Shown here piece after piece: positions 25,071 to 34,830 of a stretch of 64,000 nucleotides of DNA. Origin of the DNA: Luteitalea sp. TBR-22 (GTDB taxonomy: Bacteria > Acidobacteriota > Vicinamibacteria > Vicinamibacterales > Vicinamibacteraceae); the NCBI RefSeq assembly GCF_016865485.1, contig NZ_AP024452.1:4734501-4798500 (forward strand), read 5' to 3'. A program made the translations under genes and the position numbers. The notes under the pieces are model-generated. The model ran no database searches and was not told the DNA's origin. It was given only the letters and a program-made list of their open reading frames with translations. Every line of letters begins with the position of its first letter. Position 1 is the stretch's first letter.

Positions 25071-25696
25071 TTCAGCTTCCCCCCCGTGGCCCACGCGCTC
25101 ATGAACCTGGCGAGGTCCTCGCCGATGCTGCGCGAGTCGCTCATCAGCTTGCCCAGCGAGTCGCCGCCGCCCATGCCCATCGAGCCGATGCGCCGCTGCT
25201 GGAACGTCGCCAGCGTCTTGCCGGACGCGTCCTTCACCTCGCCGGCGACTTCCACCGCGGACTTGCCGGCGCCGAAGCCGGCGAAGTAGCGCTTGGCCCG
25301 GCTCCCGGGATCGAGCTTCAGGAAGCGACCACTCAACACCAACGCGCCGGCGGGCGGCGCCTCGCCGGCCTTCAGCGCCACGACGTCCTTGAAGCCGCCG
25401 CTCGCCTTCAGCGCCGCCACGAAGCGTTCGGCCAGCACGCGCGGGCCCTCCGACTGCATCGTCCGGGCCTCCTCCTGGCGGGCCTGCTTGCCGTCCTTGC
25501 CGCCGGTGCCGAGGTCGGTGGCCGACGTATCGAACGGCGCGATGGCGACCGTCGCGCCCGCGGCGCCCTCCGGCGCGGCGACGAACAACTCGATGCGGTC
25601 GAGCACCCCGTCCTCGACGACACGGACGGGAGCCTGGGCGGAGACCAGCGAGCCGGCGAGGGCCAGCGTGGCGACGGCGAGCGACCTGGTGGGCAT
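25067..25696 (-). CDS. DUF4410-like exported protein
   Basis: This 209-residue protein has a Sec signal peptide (MPTRSLAVATLALAGSLVSA). The body reads VVEDGVLDRIELFVAAP, VAIAPFDTSATDLG, VLSGRFLKLDPGSRAKRYFAGFGAGKSAVEVAGEV and a Met/Gly-rich C-terminus. The GSRAKRYFxGFGAGKS stretch is the hallmark of DUF4410 lipoprotein-like proteins; here there is no lipobox Cys. The function of the family is unknown. AGGGAGG lies about ten bases before the ATG. The stop codon is embedded in the heptamer array. Confidence 0.8.
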   Translation of the reverse strand: MPTRSLAVATLALAGSLVSAQAPVRVVEDGVLDRIELFVAAPEGAAGATVAIAPFDTSATDLGTGGKDGKQARQEEARTMQSEGPRVLAERFVAALKASGGFKDVVALKAGEAPPAGALVLSGRFLKLDPGSRAKRYFAGFGAGKSAVEVAGEVKDASGKTLATFQQRRIGSMGMGGGDSLGKLMSDSRSIGEDLARFMSAWATGGKLK

Positions 25697-25943
25697 GGAC
25701 AGCGCCTCCCTGATTGGCGGTACCTGGAGACAAGAACGTGGCGGCGTGACGGGGCGCACAGCCGGACAGCGGCGCCCGGGGGATGGCGGAGAATTCCGCA
25801 ACCCCTCGGGAACCCTTCCCCACTTATGTCGGGCACGCATGCATTCCATGCGGAATCGGCGGCTTCCGGCGCAAGCGCCCACGGCACGCGTGTTGCCATC
25901 AGGGGAGCGGAGCTTGCTCTTTCATTCCGCCGAGGTTCCCATC

Positions 25944-26561
25944 ATGACTTTCGCCATCACTCGTCCCAGGCTGCTCGCCACGCTGACCGTGACCGCCTTG
26001 CTGGTCGCCGGCCTCGCGTCCGCGCAGGAATCCCCCGTTGTCGTCTCCAGCGCCAAGGTGACGATCTCCGGCACGTCCACCGTCCTCGACTGGAGCGCCA
26101 CGACCAACGAGGCGCAGACCCGCAACGTGAAGGTCACCCGGGACCTCCCCGGTGGCGACTTCTTCTGGGTCGGCGTCATCCAGCCCGGGGCCGTCGAGTC
26201 CTTCGAGGTGGTGGTGCCCATCGCCGCCCTGAAGTCGGACCGCGACAACTTCACCGCCGACATGCACGTGGCGCTGAAGGCCGATCAGTACCCCGACATC
26301 GTGTTCACGCTGTCGCGCATGGAGAAGAAGCCCGGCGGCGCGAAGGCGTTCGGCATGCTCAAGGTGGCCGGCGTCGAGAAGGAAGTCATGCTGCCGCTGG
26401 TGACCAGCCTGCGCAACGGCAAGCTGCTGGTGCTGGGCAGCGTCGATCTGGACATGACCGACTTCGGGATCACCCCGCCGACCGCGATGATGGGCATGCT
26501 GAAGACCGACCCGAAGGTCACGATCAAGTTCGAGACCGTGCTCGCGAAGCCGACGACGTAG
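25944..26561 (+). CDS. YceI-family periplasmic protein
   Basis: This 205-residue protein has a signal peptide (RPRLLATLTVTALLVAGLASA). The body has the YceI lipocalin-like pattern: SAKVTISGTSTVLDWSATT, FEVVVPIAALKSD, NFTADMHVALKADQYPDIVFTL, LKVAGVEKEVMLPL and VDLDMTDFGITPP. YceI proteins bind isoprenoid-type lipids in the periplasm. GAGG nine bases before the ATG is a likely ribosome site. It is divergent from the DUF4410 gene across 247 bases in which I see no clear regulatory site. The stop codon is followed at once by a GGGTAGAA array. Confidence 0.9.
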   Translation: MTFAITRPRLLATLTVTALLVAGLASAQESPVVVSSAKVTISGTSTVLDWSATTNEAQTRNVKVTRDLPGGDFFWVGVIQPGAVESFEVVVPIAALKSDRDNFTADMHVALKADQYPDIVFTLSRMEKKPGGAKAFGMLKVAGVEKEVMLPLVTSLRNGKLLVLGSVDLDMTDFGITPPTAMMGMLKTDPKVTIKFETVLAKPTT

Positions 26562-26567
26562 GGGCAA

Positions 26568-26691
26568 GGGTAGAAGGGTAGAAGGGTAGAAGGGTAGAAG
26601 GCAGAGCGGGAAGGTAGAAGGAACAGAAGGTAGAAAAAGGTAGAAGGGTAGACGTCCTCACGTTCCGCCTTCGTCCTTCCCGCCCTGCCTT
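26568..26691. repeat. GGGTAGAA x4 array with inverted purine/pyrimidine arms
   Basis: Four perfect 8-base units GGGTAGAA (26568-26599) are followed by degenerate purine-rich repeats to about 26654. AAGGCAGAGCGGGAAGG (26598-26614) is complementary to 26675-26691 with one mismatch, so the region can fold back on itself. The right arm encodes the basic C-terminal tail of the histidine kinase. Confidence 0.85.
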
Positions 26692-28094
26692 CTGCTCTTC
26701 TGCTCTTCTCTCGGCAGCAGCAGCGTGAACACCGTGCCCCCCTCCGGCGGGCACGCCACCGTGAGTGCGCCGCCGTGCAGTTCCGCGGTGCGCTGCGCGA
26801 TCGGCAGCCCCAGCCCGCCGCCGCGGGCCTTGGTCGTGAAGAACGGCTCGAACACCTGCTCGCGGATCTCGGCCGGGATGCCGGGGCCCGTGTCGCGCAC
26901 CTGCACTTCCACCATGCCGCCGGGGCGCGCCGCTGTCGTCACCGTGATCCGGCCCGCGCCCTGCAGCGCCTGCGCCGCGTTCAGCACCAAATTGAGCAGC
27001 GTGGCCCGCGTCAGGTCGGGGTCGGCGTGCACGCTCAACGGCTCGCCCGCCGCCTCGAACGCGACCCCGCTGCCCGCCGGGTCCTGCGCAACGGTCGCGA
27101 ACACGTCGCGGATCACGGGCCCGAGTTCGAGCGTGGACGGGCGCGGCGGGCGCGGCCGGGCGAACAGCAGCAGGTCGTTCAGCAGGTCGTTGAGCGACTC
27201 GGTGCGGGTGAGGATTTCCTGCATCACGCCGCGCTCGGGATCGTCCTCCGCGCGCCGACGCATCAGCACCTGCATCGCGCCGCGGATCCCGGCCAGGGGA
27301 TTGCGCACCTCGTGCGCCAGGACTGCCGCCATCTGCCCGACGCGCGCCAGCGCGGCCTGGTGCGTGATGGTGTCCTCCGCGAGCTTGCGGGCCGTGATGT
27401 CGGCACGGATGGCGATGTACTGGTACGGCTTGCCCGCCTCGTTCATGAAGGGAACGATGGTCGTGTCGACCCAGTAGTAGTGCCCGTCCTTGGACCTGTT
27501 GCGGATCTCGCCGTTCCACACCGCGCCCCGCGCCACCGTCCGCCAGAGATTGCGGATGAACTCGGGCGGGTGATAGCCCGAGTTGATGATGCGGTGGTCC
27601 TGCCCGAGCAGTTCCTCGCGCGAGTAGCCGGAGATCTCGGTGAACTTGTCGTTCACGTAGGTGATCCGGCCCTGCACGTCGGTGATCGCCACGATCGCCG
27701 CGGCGTCGAGCGCGCGCTTGAAGTCGCCGAGTTGCTCGAGGTGCGCCTCGGCCTGCCGCTCGAGGATCACGAACCGGCGCACCACGATGGCCGTGATACC
27801 GAACACGAGGATCATCAGCGGGTGGTTGATCACCACGCCCGGAGGCACGTCGGCGCCCCACCCGGCGGCCAGGTCGAACAGCACCAGCAGGGACGCGCCC
27901 GCGGCCGCCACGAGCGGATAGGCCAGCCAGGGCGTCCACAACCCCAGCAGGATCACGCCGACGTACAGCATGCCGACCGCGGCGCCGACCGGCGCCTCGT
28001 AGTCGACGCTGAAGATGAGGGCCGCGAGCAGCAGGCCGAGCAGCGGCAGGGTGCTCGCACGCGAGGAGGTGAGGCGTCGGAAGGTGTTCGACAC
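26658..28094 (-). CDS. NtrB-type PAS sensor histidine kinase
   Basis: This 478-residue inner-membrane protein has about five hydrophobic segments in residues 14-120 and a PAS domain at about 125-245 (ITDVQGRITYVNDKFTEISGYSREELLG plus a PAC motif). HisKA has H261 in LAHEVRNPL; HATPase has NLVLNAAQAL, DTGPGIP and GGGLGLPI. The HisKA type and the sigma-54 regulator encoded upstream in the same direction suggest an NtrB/NtrC-like pair. Start GTG 28094 has a TAGCAT hexamer eight bases upstream. The C-terminal QKSRRQGGKDEGGT is encoded by the repeat region. Confidence 0.93.
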   Translation of the reverse strand: MSNTFRRLTSSRASTLPLLGLLLAALIFSVDYEAPVGAAVGMLYVGVILLGLWTPWLAYPLVAAAGASLLVLFDLAAGWGADVPPGVVINHPLMILVFGITAIVVRRFVILERQAEAHLEQLGDFKRALDAAAIVAITDVQGRITYVNDKFTEISGYSREELLGQDHRIINSGYHPPEFIRNLWRTVARGAVWNGEIRNRSKDGHYYWVDTTIVPFMNEAGKPYQYIAIRADITARKLAEDTITHQAALARVGQMAAVLAHEVRNPLAGIRGAMQVLMRRRAEDDPERGVMQEILTRTESLNDLLNDLLLFARPRPPRPSTLELGPVIRDVFATVAQDPAGSGVAFEAAGEPLSVHADPDLTRATLLNLVLNAAQALQGAGRITVTTAARPGGMVEVQVRDTGPGIPAEIREQVFEPFFTTKARGGGLGLPIAQRTAELHGGALTVACPPEGGTVFTLLLPREEQKSRRQGGKDEGGT

Positions 28095-28102
28095 GCGGGT
28101 CG

Positions 28103-28108
28103 ATGCTA
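28103..28108 (-). promoter_or_regulatory. -10-like box TAGCAT, near-leaderless, histidine kinase
   Basis: TAGCAT is followed by eight bases and the GTG at 28094. Weaker than the other examples because the spacing is longer. Confidence 0.3.
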
Positions 28109-28121
28109 ACCCAGGGCTTGC

Positions 28122-28176
28122 GGCTCGGGGTTCGGCCTCGGGCCTCGGGCCTCGCGGCTCAGGGCTCAGGGCTCAG
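28122..28176. repeat. 7-base array GGCTCGG/CCTCGGG/GCTCAGG
   Basis: The period is exactly seven from 28122 to 28176, while the unit drifts from GGCTCGG through CCTCGGG to GCTCAGG. The GGCTCAG unit also forms the array at 49230. It lies upstream of the kinase start and about 50 bases downstream of the zinc-ribbon stop. Confidence 0.85.
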
Positions 28177-28224
28177 AGAGCACGCGGGCAGAGCAGGACG
28201 GTCTCCGATCGCGCCGTAGGCCGC

Positions 28225-28431
28225 TCAGCGCGGCGACGAGGGGAGCGGGGCGTTGGTGGCGGGCGGGCTGGACACCGGGCGTCCGTCGCGCACGCGGGCC
28301 GACCAGAAATGGCCGCAATCGCACGCGTACCAGGCGATCGTGAGGGTGCTGCCGGCCAATGGCGGCACCCGCGACTGCCCGCACGACGGGCAGGGCATCG
28401 CGAGGCTGTCGAGGCGCTTGCCGGCACTCAT
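28225..28431 (-). CDS. Small zinc-ribbon protein
   Basis: This 68-residue protein has four cysteines in two knuckles, CPSCGQ near residue 14 and CDCGHFW near residue 37, with YACDCGHFWSARV between strands as in small zinc ribbons. It may be a DNA- or protein-binding accessory. It lies between the response regulator and histidine kinase genes on the same strand. The C-terminal tail is Pro/Ser-rich. No promoter was identified and I see no further gene in the 131-base gap 28432-28562. The two paired Cys knuckles support a real gene. Confidence 0.65.
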   Translation of the reverse strand: MSAGKRLDSLAMPCPSCGQSRVPPLAGSTLTIAWYACDCGHFWSARVRDGRPVSSPPATNAPLPSSPR

Positions 28432-28562
28432 GCCCGGACCCTGAGCAACACACGTGCCGACTGCCAGACGGCTGAAAACAGGCGCCGGGCGCGCGGAACG
28501 CTCCGACGCGGAGAGGGAGGCGCCGAACTCTCTCGCAGCGAGGTGGGGAAATCCCCGCGAGG

Positions 28563-29921
<1,359 letters not shown>

Positions 29922-29930
29922 GCACGGCGA

Positions 29931-29936
29931 AGTATA
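29931..29936 (-). promoter_or_regulatory. -10-like box TATACT upstream of the NtrC-type regulator
   Basis: TATACT is followed by nine bases and the ATG at 29921, leaving a leader of about three bases. It directly abuts the 7-base repeat array at 29938. Confidence 0.45.
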
Positions 29937-29937
29937 C

Positions 29938-29998
29938 CGGCCTTCGTCACCCGGCCTTCCGGCCTCGCGACATTCCGGCATCGCGGCATTGCCGCGCG
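29938..29998. repeat. Degenerate 7-base array CGGCCTT/CGTCACC
   Basis: CGGCCTT, CGTCACC, CGGCCTT (29938-29958) open the array and later units degrade. The first 21 bases match the array at 56234-56254 at 19 positions. It occupies most of the gap between the M1-M28 protease stop and the regulator promoter. Confidence 0.7.
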
Positions 29999-30003
29999 CC
30001 CGT

Positions 30004-33000
30004 TCAGCGCGCGGCCAGCGTCACCGTCGCGCTCACCTTCTTCCCCTCGTGCTCGAACACGATCGGCACCGCCTGGCCGGGCGCCAGCGTCTTGAGCACG
30101 TCGGAGTAGGCCGAGAGCGAGGCCAGCGGCTTGCCGGCCATCTCCACGAGCACGTCACCGGCCTTCATCCCGGCCTGCTCGGCGGGAGACCCGGGCACCA
30201 GGCCCGAGGCCTTGACGCCCGGACCGGCGAAGGCGAAGTCGGGGACGACGCCGAAGCCGGCCCGGCGGGGGCCCGCCGACGCGGGCGCCGCGGCCGTCGC
30301 CGGCGCCCCGGCAGTCGGAGTGATGGTGATCGTCAACGGCTCCGGGCGCTCGGCCAGGTAGGCCACCGCCTCACGCGCCACCGTCGCCACGCGCACCAGG
30401 CCGGGCACGTCGACCTTGTCGGCCGTGTCGCCAGGCCGGTGGTAGTCGACGTGCGGCGGCGTGAACAACTGCACGGCCGGAATGCCCCTGGCGATGAAGC
30501 TCGCCTGGTCCGACGACTCGAGGCCCTGCTGTGCCATCTGCGTCTGGATGCCCGTGACGAAACCGATGCCGCGGAACACGTGCGGCCACTCCGTCGCGGT
30601 GCCGCTGCCGATGACCCCGAGGGGCGTCGTGCCGAGCCGGCCGACGCTGTCGATGTTCAGCGCGGCCCGGATGCCTTCACGCGGGCGGACAGGGTGCTCG
30701 ACGTAGTGCTTCGATCCGAGCATGCCCGCCTCCTCTCCCGACACGGCCACGAACACGACCGTCCGGCGCGGCGCCCCGGCCGCCGCCATCACCTTGGCCA
30801 GTTCGATCAGCACCGCCACCCCGCTCGCGTTGTCGTCGGCGCCCGGATGCAGCCTGTTCTCGTCACCGGCGCGCGGATCCGGCCAGCCCATGCCGAGGTG
30901 GTCGTAGTGCGCCGTGACGACCACGGACTGGTCCTTCATGGCCGGATCGCTGCCGGCGAGCACGCCGATGATGTTGACCAGCGTCGCAGGCGCACCTGAT
31001 GGCGATCGCGCCGCCGAGAACGGCTGCCGGTAGCTGCCGTCGGACATCCCGGGCGACAGGCCCGCCGCCTTGAACTGCGCCTCGACGTACTCGGCGGCCT
31101 CGTCGAGGCCAGGCGTACCGATGCCACGCCCGGTGTACGCCGCGGACGCGAGCGTGTCGACGTGCCCCTTCAGCGCCGTCTCCGAGAACACCGCCGGCAG
31201 CGCCGCGAGCGGGGCACGCCCGAGCGACAGCGGCGGAACCGGCGCGGCCTTCGCGGCAGCGCCGCGGAGGTCGACCGACAGCGGCGAGTCCGACGCCTGC
31301 CACTGGCCCTTCAGCACGTTGGTGGGCTCGGCCCCTTCGAACCCGAGGTACGAGTACTTGCCATAGTGGGGCAGCTTGCGTCCCAGGCCGGGCATCGCGT
31401 CGACGCGATCGGCAACGATCCAGCCGAGCGCGTGGTTCGGGCTCGCCGGGTGGCGCCGCACGACGATGGCGGCGTGATCCCGGCCGGCCATCGTCTGGCC
31501 GTCGATCACGAACCGGGTGGCGTCGACGCGCACCGACTTGCCGTCGACCAGCGCCTTGGCGAACCGGTTGTCGCGCCCCAGCAGCCACACCGAGCGATCG
31601 GCGGGCAGCGCCTTGACCTCCGTGTCGAGCACGATGCGCGGGGCGTGGGCCGGGGCCTTCCAGCCCTCCACCATGGCGCGGTAGGCGGCGATGCGAGCCG
31701 CGGAGTCCTTCGCGGCAATCACGACCAGCGGCGCGGCGTCGCCGAAGATCTGTCCGAGCGAGGGCGGCGTCTCGCGCGCATCGAGACGGCGGAACAAATC
31801 AAAGGCGGGATCGACGTGCAGCGCGAGCGGCGTCGCCCCCATCTCGACGCGGAACGCGAAGTCCCTGCCCGTGACCGGCAGCGTCGTCTCGACGGGCTTG
31901 CCGTCGGTCTGGATGACGAGCGGCACGTCGAGCGCGAACGGCTCGCCCGGCTGCACCTGCGAGACACGCCCCTCGACGACGTGCGAGATGCCCTGACGGG
32001 TCACCTTCACGTCGCTGAGCGCGAGCGTCGGCGCACCGGTGCGCGCGGTCCAGTCCCCGAAGAACCGCGCCAGGTCGCGCCCGCTCACCGCCTCCATCGT
32101 CTTCCGCACATCGTCGAACGACGCGCGCTTGCCGCGGAAGTCGCGGTAGAAGCGCGCGAGGAAGGTGCGGAACTGCTCGTCGCCGACCAGGCGCCGCAGC
32201 ATGTGGAAGCCCATCATCGTGCGGCCGTAGCCGATGGCCTCGGTGGCGGCGCTGTGGCGGCCGCGGAACTGCGTGAGCGGAAAGTCCTGCGACGTCGAGA
32301 CGTAGTCGCGGTACTTCTGCAGCGTCGAGCGGCGGTAGGTGGCGTCCTCGCTCCGCTGTTCCTGCATCAGGTGGTCGGCGATGTAGGCGGTGAGGCCCTC
32401 GCACCAGTTGCCGCCCGTCTCGTCGACGAACACGGAGTTGCCCCACCAGTTGTGCAGGATCTCGTGCGGATACGACGAGGTCAGGATGAACGGGAACCTG
32501 ATGATCTGCGGCCCCAGCAGCGTGAAGGACGGCATGCCGTAGCCGGTCTCCCAGAAGTTCTCGACCAGCGCGAACTTGCCGTAGGGGTACGGGCCGATGA
32601 GGCCGCGGTACATCTCGAGGTACTGCGCGGTGGCCGCGAGGTACTTCTGCGCGAGCGCGTTGTCGTCCTCGTGCAGGTAGACCTGCGCCTCGACGGCGCC
32701 GGCCGCCTGCGTGGTGAGCCGGAGCGGGCCGCCCACCAGGTGCACCTGGTCCACCGGCGCCTTCGACGCCCAGCGGGCGCGGCCGTCGGCGTCGCGCGAG
32801 GTGCCTTCCCCCTCGGCCACGACGCGCCAGCCGTCGGGCTGCGCGATCACCGCCTCGAACGTGACCAGTGCCCTCCCGACCAGCGGGTACCAGCCGCTGG
32901 CGCCCGGCAGGTAGACCCCCTCCTTCGAGAGCAGCCCCGGCGTCGAGCGGAAGCCGCGCGTGTACTCCTCGCGCGCATCCGAGAGCGCGAAGTCGAACAC

Positions 33001-33384
33001 GCCCTCGTACTCGACGTGGAAGGCCGCGCCCGGCATCGGCAATTGCACGCGATACCGCTTGATCGCCGGCGCCTTCTGCATCTCCCCGCCCTCGATGTCG
33101 CCGAGCCAGGCGACGTCGCCGAGCGGCACCTCGACTGCCGCCGGTTCGGCCTTCGAGATGCGCAGACGGGCATGCAACAGGAACTCGACCTCGCGCCGGC
33201 CGCCATCGGCCGTGACGTCGGCGCGCACGGCGACCCGCCCGGTCGCCGGGTCGAGCGCGACGTCGAGCTTCTCGTGGACGCGCTCCTGGGCGGCGGCGGG
33301 TGCGGCCGCCCCACATACGGCGGCGAGGCTCAGGAGGACGCGGGACGTGAGGTGCGAAACGCCGGGCAATCGCATGCCCAGCAT
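30004..33384 (-). CDS. Secreted fusion protease: M1 aminopeptidase + M28 peptidase + PDZ
   Basis: This 1126-residue protein has a signal peptide (SRVLLSLAAVCGAAAPAAAQ). An M1-like gluzincin domain has H307-E-I-L-H311 in YPHEILHNWWGN and the third zinc ligand E329 in NWCEGLTAY, 18 residues after H311 as the family requires. A linker of about 250 residues leads to an M28 domain with a complete di-zinc set: VTAHYDHLG, PGADDNASG, VSGEEAGMLG, ALNIDSVGR and FTPPHVDYHRPGD. The last ~95 residues are a PDZ domain (GLVPGSPAEQAGMKAGDVLVEM). It should strip N-terminal residues from peptides in the periplasm. The gene is monocistronic and has a palindrome at its start codon. Confidence 0.93.
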   Translation of the reverse strand: MLGMRLPGVSHLTSRVLLSLAAVCGAAAPAAAQERVHEKLDVALDPATGRVAVRADVTADGGRREVEFLLHARLRISKAEPAAVEVPLGDVAWLGDIEGGEMQKAPAIKRYRVQLPMPGAAFHVEYEGVFDFALSDAREEYTRGFRSTPGLLSKEGVYLPGASGWYPLVGRALVTFEAVIAQPDGWRVVAEGEGTSRDADGRARWASKAPVDQVHLVGGPLRLTTQAAGAVEAQVYLHEDDNALAQKYLAATAQYLEMYRGLIGPYPYGKFALVENFWETGYGMPSFTLLGPQIIRFPFILTSSYPHEILHNWWGNSVFVDETGGNWCEGLTAYIADHLMQEQRSEDATYRRSTLQKYRDYVSTSQDFPLTQFRGRHSAATEAIGYGRTMMGFHMLRRLVGDEQFRTFLARFYRDFRGKRASFDDVRKTMEAVSGRDLARFFGDWTARTGAPTLALSDVKVTRQGISHVVEGRVSQVQPGEPFALDVPLVIQTDGKPVETTLPVTGRDFAFRVEMGATPLALHVDPAFDLFRRLDARETPPSLGQIFGDAAPLVVIAAKDSAARIAAYRAMVEGWKAPAHAPRIVLDTEVKALPADRSVWLLGRDNRFAKALVDGKSVRVDATRFVIDGQTMAGRDHAAIVVRRHPASPNHALGWIVADRVDAMPGLGRKLPHYGKYSYLGFEGAEPTNVLKGQWQASDSPLSVDLRGAAAKAAPVPPLSLGRAPLAALPAVFSETALKGHVDTLASAAYTGRGIGTPGLDEAAEYVEAQFKAAGLSPGMSDGSYRQPFSAARSPSGAPATLVNIIGVLAGSDPAMKDQSVVVTAHYDHLGMGWPDPRAGDENRLHPGADDNASGVAVLIELAKVMAAAGAPRRTVVFVAVSGEEAGMLGSKHYVEHPVRPREGIRAALNIDSVGRLGTTPLGVIGSGTATEWPHVFRGIGFVTGIQTQMAQQGLESSDQASFIARGIPAVQLFTPPHVDYHRPGDTADKVDVPGLVRVATVAREAVAYLAERPEPLTITITPTAGAPATAAAPASAGPRRAGFGVVPDFAFAGPGVKASGLVPGSPAEQAGMKAGDVLVEMAGKPLASLSAYSDVLKTLAPGQAVPIVFEHEGKKVSATVTLAAR

Positions 33385-33385
33385 G

Positions 33386-33397
33386 TTCGCATGCGAA
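33386..33397 (-). promoter_or_regulatory. 12-bp palindrome TTCGCATGCGAA at the protease start
   Basis: The perfect palindrome lies one base upstream of the ATG at 33384. Its position over the expected transcription start makes it a candidate repressor operator. No regulator gene is adjacent. Confidence 0.35.
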
Positions 33398-33457
33398 ACA
33401 CGGCAGTCGGGAGTGGGTCAGACGGCAGGCGGCCGGCTGCGGTCGGCAGGGCCTCTC

Positions 33458-34213
33458 CTAGCCCGCCTCGGCGGCGAACTCGGCGACGAGCGGGAAATGA
33501 TCGGAGCCGCGGGCAGCCGTGTCGCTGCTCACCACCTCGCACGCCGTGAGCGTCGCGACGCCCGGGGACGGCAGGAACACGTAATCGAGTCGGATGTGGG
33601 GCTGCCAGGTCGGGAAGGTGAACCCGGTCTCCCCGGGCCTGGCCACACGGTACCCGTCGGCGTAGCCGGCGTCGAGCACCTGCTGGATGGTCCGCCAGCG
33701 GATGTGGCCGCCACTCATCCAGATGAAGGGCCGCAGCCGCAGCGGCAGGCGCTGCACGTCGAGCCACTCGCCCGGGGCGAGCGTGTTGAAATCGCCAGCC
33801 AGGACGTGGAAACCGCTGGCGCGGGCCGCCACCGTCCGCAACAGCGCGCGCACCTCGTGCACGCGTCGCCGCTCGGTCCACGCGGCGTGGACGGCACTGA
33901 GGTGCACGCCGAAGAGGTGCGGGCCCCCACCGCCGGGCACCAGCTCGAGGAAGGCGTGGCGCGACACCCGTGGGCGGTGCCACGCCACTTCTCGCACCGG
34001 CACGCGGGCCAGGAAGCCGAGCGACTGGCGGTGCGACGTCCCCCACTGCACCATCCCGGTGCGGTGCGCGAGGTGCTCGACGACGACAGGGTCGGTGGCC
34101 TCCTGAAGGAGCACGACGTCGGCCTTCAGCGCCGCGAGCGTCGCGACGATGGCGTCCTCGCGCCCGCGGCCACCCTCGCGGATGTTCCATGTCACCAGCC
34201 GAAATGGCGTCAC
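33458..34213 (-). CDS. Endonuclease/exonuclease/phosphatase-family protein
   Basis: The 251-residue protein shows the DNase-I-like fold in order: VTWNIREGG, VLLQEATD (metal Glu), FGVHLSAVH, VLAGDFNTL (Asp-Asn), RLDYVFL and GSDHFPLVAEF (catalytic His). It lacks a signal peptide, so it should be a cytoplasmic phosphodiesterase or phosphatase. Substrate classes in the family include DNA, phosphoinositides and nucleotides, and the sequence alone does not decide. Its ATG overlaps the TGA of the upstream nucleotidyltransferase gene by four bases, so the two are co-translated. Confidence 0.9.
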   Translation of the reverse strand: MTPFRLVTWNIREGGRGREDAIVATLAALKADVVLLQEATDPVVVEHLAHRTGMVQWGTSHRQSLGFLARVPVREVAWHRPRVSRHAFLELVPGGGGPHLFGVHLSAVHAAWTERRRVHEVRALLRTVAARASGFHVLAGDFNTLAPGEWLDVQRLPLRLRPFIWMSGGHIRWRTIQQVLDAGYADGYRVARPGETGFTFPTWQPHIRLDYVFLPSPGVATLTACEVVSSDTAARGSDHFPLVAEFAAEAG

Positions 34214-34731
34214 GCCGGCGCCTCGTCGTCTCCGATGAGCGTGAGGTAGGGCTGCCCGATGAGTTCGCCACGCAGGTACAGCACCCAGTCCCTCGACGCC
34301 TGCACGTTCACCGGATGACCGGCCAGGTCCGTCAGCGCCTCGCGCAGGTCCTTGAGGGCCGGCGCGATGTCGGGATCTTCCTCCCCCATCGGCCGCGTGT
34401 GCACGCCAGGGACGTAGAAACCTGACAGGTTGTACGCCCCGAGGACGTCGGCCCCGACCAGCGTCAGGTCGACGTCGCTGGTGCCGGGCCCGTCGGCGTC
34501 GAAGGGCGCCTGGTCCTTCCAGCGGATGCCCGTGATGGCGCTGCCCCGGACCACCGCGCGGGTGCGGGGCGGGACCACGGCGAGGATGGCCTGTCGAAAG
34601 GCCTCGAACCGCTGCTCGTCGCCATCGAACACCAGCCTCACGAACGTCTCGCGCTTCTCGCTTTCGGTGAGCCCGCCCTGCGGACGGTCCAGTTCGGGGT
34701 TCTCTGCCGGATCGGGGCTATCGAAGGACAT
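34210..34731 (-). CDS. Nucleotidyltransferase-fold protein
   Basis: The 173-residue protein has [10 protein letters not shown] followed by [13 protein letters not shown], the GS...DxD pattern of the pol-beta nucleotidyltransferase superfamily, where the two Asp bind metal. The long insert between GS and DVD (about 20 residues) is unusual. Residues 1-25 are acidic and Pro-rich, probably disordered. It is the first gene of a two-gene unit with the EEP-family enzyme. It might transfer a nucleotide that its partner removes, but that is inference. No HEPN partner is adjacent. Confidence 0.7.
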   Translation of the reverse strand: MSFDSPDPAENPELDRPQGGLTESEKRETFVRLVFDGDEQRFEAFRQAILAVVPPRTRAVVRGSAITGIRWKDQAPFDADGPGTSDVDLTLVGADVLGAYNLSGFYVPGVHTRPMGEEDPDIAPALKDLREALTDLAGHPVNVQASRDWVLYLRGELIGQPYLTLIGDDEAPA

Positions 34732-34830
34732 GCCATGGCCTCAGCAAGGGCCGCGCCAGCCCGCCACGGCCTCGCAGGAGTCATGCCACTCCCCCACTTG
34801 CCGATAGCCCGACAGGAGGGAGTCCGCACC

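Noticed and set aside
22669-25104. 811-codon plus-strand open frame opposite the ABC exporter
   Set aside because: The minus strand encodes complete FtsX and ATPase motifs; the long frame is Arg/His/Gln-rich shadow sequence.
25697-25943. Regulatory element between the divergent DUF4410 and YceI genes
   Set aside because: No -10 hexamer at the leaderless spacing, no palindrome of note and no repeat was found; both genes have Shine-Dalgarno sites instead.
31162-33549. 795-codon plus-strand open frame opposite the fusion protease
   Set aside because: The zinc-site motifs on the minus strand are decisive; the antisense product has no recognisable domain.
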